The notes beneath the pieces are model-generated. The model did no database searches, was not told the DNA's origin, and worked only from the letters and a program-made list of their open reading frames with translations. Below, piece after piece: positions 62,030 to 64,000 of a DNA stretch of 64,000 nt. Made by a program: the position numbers and the translations under genes. Each line of letters begins with the position of its first letter. Within the stretch, counting starts at the first letter, position 1. The DNA comes from CALKZN01 sp050633785. GTDB taxonomy: Bacteria > Pseudomonadota > Gammaproteobacteria > Arenicellales > Arenicellaceae. The stretch lies in the NCBI GenBank assembly GCA_050633785.1, contig JBOEHE010000023.1, forward strand, positions 1-64,000, given 5' to 3'.

Positions 62030-63259
62030 TTAACAAGCAATCCAAAATAATGGGTTTTCCCTTAAGTAATCTCTGCCTCTGAAATGTTCAATAAGCGTCG
62101 GCGCTGGTAACTCAGAATACATTTCACTATGAAAATATACGTTCTGATCTGTTGCAAGCATATAGCCTCGCAAACGATTAATGTATGATGTGAATGTGGA
62201 TAAGTCAGTACCAACAAAGCGCCTCGCGGCAGCGCAAATTAATTGTTCTAAAGGGCCTATCCATGCGTATGGTATTGGTTCTTTAATGACCAATTCAACA
62301 TCTTTCCAGCTCAGTATTCTTGGTGCATTAAGGCCAATTGCTAATTCGTTAAAAATGTCTTCTCGATCTTCGTCAGTGGCGATATAGATAGGCAGGTTTT
62401 CATCATATAACAAGCCGACATTAGCACAAATTAATTCAGTGCCAATTTGCGTTTCTGTGTATTGAAAATCATTGCGGCGAACGTGCATAGAATCGAAAGA
62501 TTCAACCCCAAGAGCATTGATGATTTTGTTTGAGAGGTGAAAAACTTCTTTATGGTAACGAATATGGTGTTTAATGAAACGCCGTGAAAGACTCGGTAAA
62601 GAGTCATCAGCGCAGGCTAACATTGTGGCAACTGGGCCTAGTGAACGATATTTGTTTGAGCACGGGAAATATAGAACGGGAGCGGCATTCATCCAGGGTG
62701 TGAGCTCGACCTGTTGTCTGAAGTCGAGATAGGCTTCTTGCATGTGTGGGCCTGCTTGAGCTGACTCGATATCAGGATGGCAAATGACGGTGTCGTATGG
62801 ATTCCAGCCAGGAATTTCAGTATTTTCTAGCAACCATGATTGCCAAGCTTTATTTGTTTCAATACAGCTATCAAGCCATCTATTTGCATCATAAAACTCC
62901 GTTGGTATATTCAGATGGGTTTTTGCTGCATCAATAAATTCAGCCGTACTTAGTACAGGGATGGCTTTGCTTAATGCGGTAATGTTGAACAGGTCGGAGA
63001 ATTCCGTAGTGCCTCCCTGGTGCTCTTCAGGGAGTGGGCCATGATTAATCAGGTACCATGAAGAGCGTGGAGGTAATACGATGGTTCGACCCGTAATTGC
63101 GGCTAATACTGCAACGTATTCAAAGGCTAAGCGAACATTATTCAGGCCACCATGATCAGCGTCAAAAAGGATATAGCGATTTTTTCGTGACTGCGGTAGT
63201 TGACCCTTGATTAATGATTCATTCCAATATTCGAGGTTGTGTTGCATGGGCTGTGGCAT
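62030..63259 (-). CDS. GDP-fucose O-fucosyltransferase-like protein
   Basis: 409 aa. The N-terminal FDADHGGLNNVRLAFEYVAV and AITGRTIVLPP, SMHVRRNDF, YIATDE and FVGTDLSTFTSYINRLRG match the PF10250 O-fucosyltransferase fold, with HxRR-type donor-binding residues. It would transfer fucose or a related sugar. It faces the neighbouring epimerase and sugar transferase genes, which are on the + strand. Confidence 0.72.
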   Translation of the reverse strand: MPQPMQHNLEYWNESLIKGQLPQSRKNRYILFDADHGGLNNVRLAFEYVAVLAAITGRTIVLPPRSSWYLINHGPLPEEHQGGTTEFSDLFNITALSKAIPVLSTAEFIDAAKTHLNIPTEFYDANRWLDSCIETNKAWQSWLLENTEIPGWNPYDTVICHPDIESAQAGPHMQEAYLDFRQQVELTPWMNAAPVLYFPCSNKYRSLGPVATMLACADDSLPSLSRRFIKHHIRYHKEVFHLSNKIINALGVESFDSMHVRRNDFQYTETQIGTELICANVGLLYDENLPIYIATDEDREDIFNELAIGLNAPRILSWKDVELVIKEPIPYAWIGPLEQLICAAARRFVGTDLSTFTSYINRLRGYMLATDQNVYFHSEMYSELPAPTLIEHFRGRDYLRENPLFWIAC

Positions 63260-63298
63260 AAATAGGAATTGATAATGTTCGCGCTCAAGAGAATAATG

Positions 63299-63400
63299 TT
63301 AGGGCCTGTTAACACTAAAATATTGATCGAGAGAACCAGGTGCTCCTTGAGGGTATGACTGAAATTTACTCAGATGAGGCAGAAATAATAGGCTTAGACG
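63299..63400. repeat. MITE-related left half
   Basis: ttagggcctgttaacacta at the left side matches the 14728 element, and the internal gaggcagaaataat near 63376-63390 matches its gaggcagaaattat. There is extra sequence between the two. The right end is not seen, so this is an incomplete copy or a diverged relative. Confidence 0.55.
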
Positions 63401-63456
63401 AGTAACCTTACTATATTCACCACATTGAATAAACATAAATAGATTATGATGCATCT

Positions 63457-64000
63457 ATGAATAATGGATTTGACGAAAACAATATGAACATTCAGGAAGG
63501 CCACCTGGGAGGTTATATTAAGAGCAGTCAAGAAAGAGCGCAATCCGGCTTGAATATCTGCCATGGTGACCCTGAAACATGGAGTCCATCATTATGGCTT
63601 TGGTCCATGAGCGCGCTAAACATCAGGTCTGTTCTTGATGTTGGTTGTGGTGAAGGGCATTGTGCTGCGTTTTTTCGTGATTATGGTTGTGAGGTATTGG
63701 GTGTTGACGGTAGCGAGCTGGCACTCAGAGACAGTCAAATTCCAAAACACCATAAGCAGCATGATTTCACCCAGGGAGCCTATCTTCCAGATAAACAGTT
63801 CGATATGGTCTGGTGTTCAGAATTCGTAGAACATGTTGCAGAAAAATACACGGATAATTTTCTGCAAACCTTCACTTTTGCGAGCCGATATATTCTGATG
63901 ACATTTGCTGAGCCGGGGCAAGTTGGCTGGCATCATGTTAATTGCCAAAAACAGGCTTATTGGGAGCATAAGCTAGACGGTGTAGGTTATCGATTAGACG
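63457..64000 (+). CDS. SAM-dependent methyltransferase, partial
   Basis: The frame runs off the right edge; 181 codons are visible from the ATG at 63457 (a second ATG is at 63484). The SAM site is SVLDVGCGEGHCAAFF, followed by CSEFVEHV. It is a class I methyltransferase, perhaps acting on a glycan of this locus. The N-terminal part has a possible GHLGGY segment. Confidence 0.8.
   Translation, partial: MNNGFDENNMNIQEGHLGGYIKSSQERAQSGLNICHGDPETWSPSLWLWSMSALNIRSVLDVGCGEGHCAAFFRDYGCEVLGVDGSELALRDSQIPKHHKQHDFTQGAYLPDKQFDMVWCSEFVEHVAEKYTDNFLQTFTFASRYILMTFAEPGQVGWHHVNCQKQAYWEHKLDGVGYRLD

Overview
The window is a chromosomal segment of a gammaproteobacterium of moderate GC. The evidence is the hemB, mtgA, dps and DUF971-ubiE-ubiJ-ubiB housekeeping genes, MipA/OmpV and Kbp family proteins, and an aryl-polyene (APE) pigment locus. 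A PKT-V-DND type, probably PPi-dependent, phosphofructokinase would suit a methylotroph or other marine gammaproteobacterium, but the genus cannot be named from sequence alone. No rRNA, tRNA or CRISPR array was seen.

The main content is a xanthomonadin-like aryl-polyene cluster split into two parts. The left arm (4112-12324, + strand) is one tight operon: ketosynthase, chain-length-factor-like partner, flavin halogenase-like enzyme, COG4648-type membrane protein, hot-dog dehydratase, family 2 glycosyltransferase, LpxL-type acyltransferase, second dehydratase and second ketosynthase. The right arm (25762-34214) is divergent around a promoter region at 32213-32521. On the + strand lie an acyl carrier protein and an AMP ligase. 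On the - strand lie a chorismatase, PlsC acyltransferase, second ACP, thioesterase, LolA-like protein, MMPL exporter and ketoreductase. A phosphopantetheinyl transferase and a START-domain protein follow. No aromatic ammonia lyase was seen. Instead a chorismatase of the FkbO/Hyg5/XanB2 family is present, so the starter is inferred to be a hydroxybenzoate, as in xanthomonadin synthesis.

Between the arms lie about 13.4 kb of accessory genes (12.4-25.7 kb): VOC, YCII, PPOX, HD-domain and exonuclease proteins, small membrane proteins, an EamA transporter, a TetR regulator with two operator-like palindromes, an SDR, and a second flavin halogenase-like enzyme next to a JmjC/cupin protein, then a beta-lactamase-like protein. 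This stretch contains a MITE-like element with perfect 19-bp inverted ends and a two-base assembly gap. Related ends recur elsewhere in the window, in several cases at gene stop codons.

To the right, 35.8-44.9 kb holds small regulated units: PadR with two membrane proteins, dps, AraC with azlCD, an HNH gene with a frameshifted start next to an attC-like palindrome, MocR with a GNAT, and a peroxiredoxin. From 44.9 to 57.7 kb come kbp, the ubiquinone genes, hemB, mtgA, the phosphofructokinase and several hydrolases. From 59.9 kb to the end is a glycan-type locus: nucleotide-diphospho-sugar transferase, GDP-mannose-epimerase-like protein, O-fucosyltransferase-like protein and a methyltransferase cut off by the window edge.
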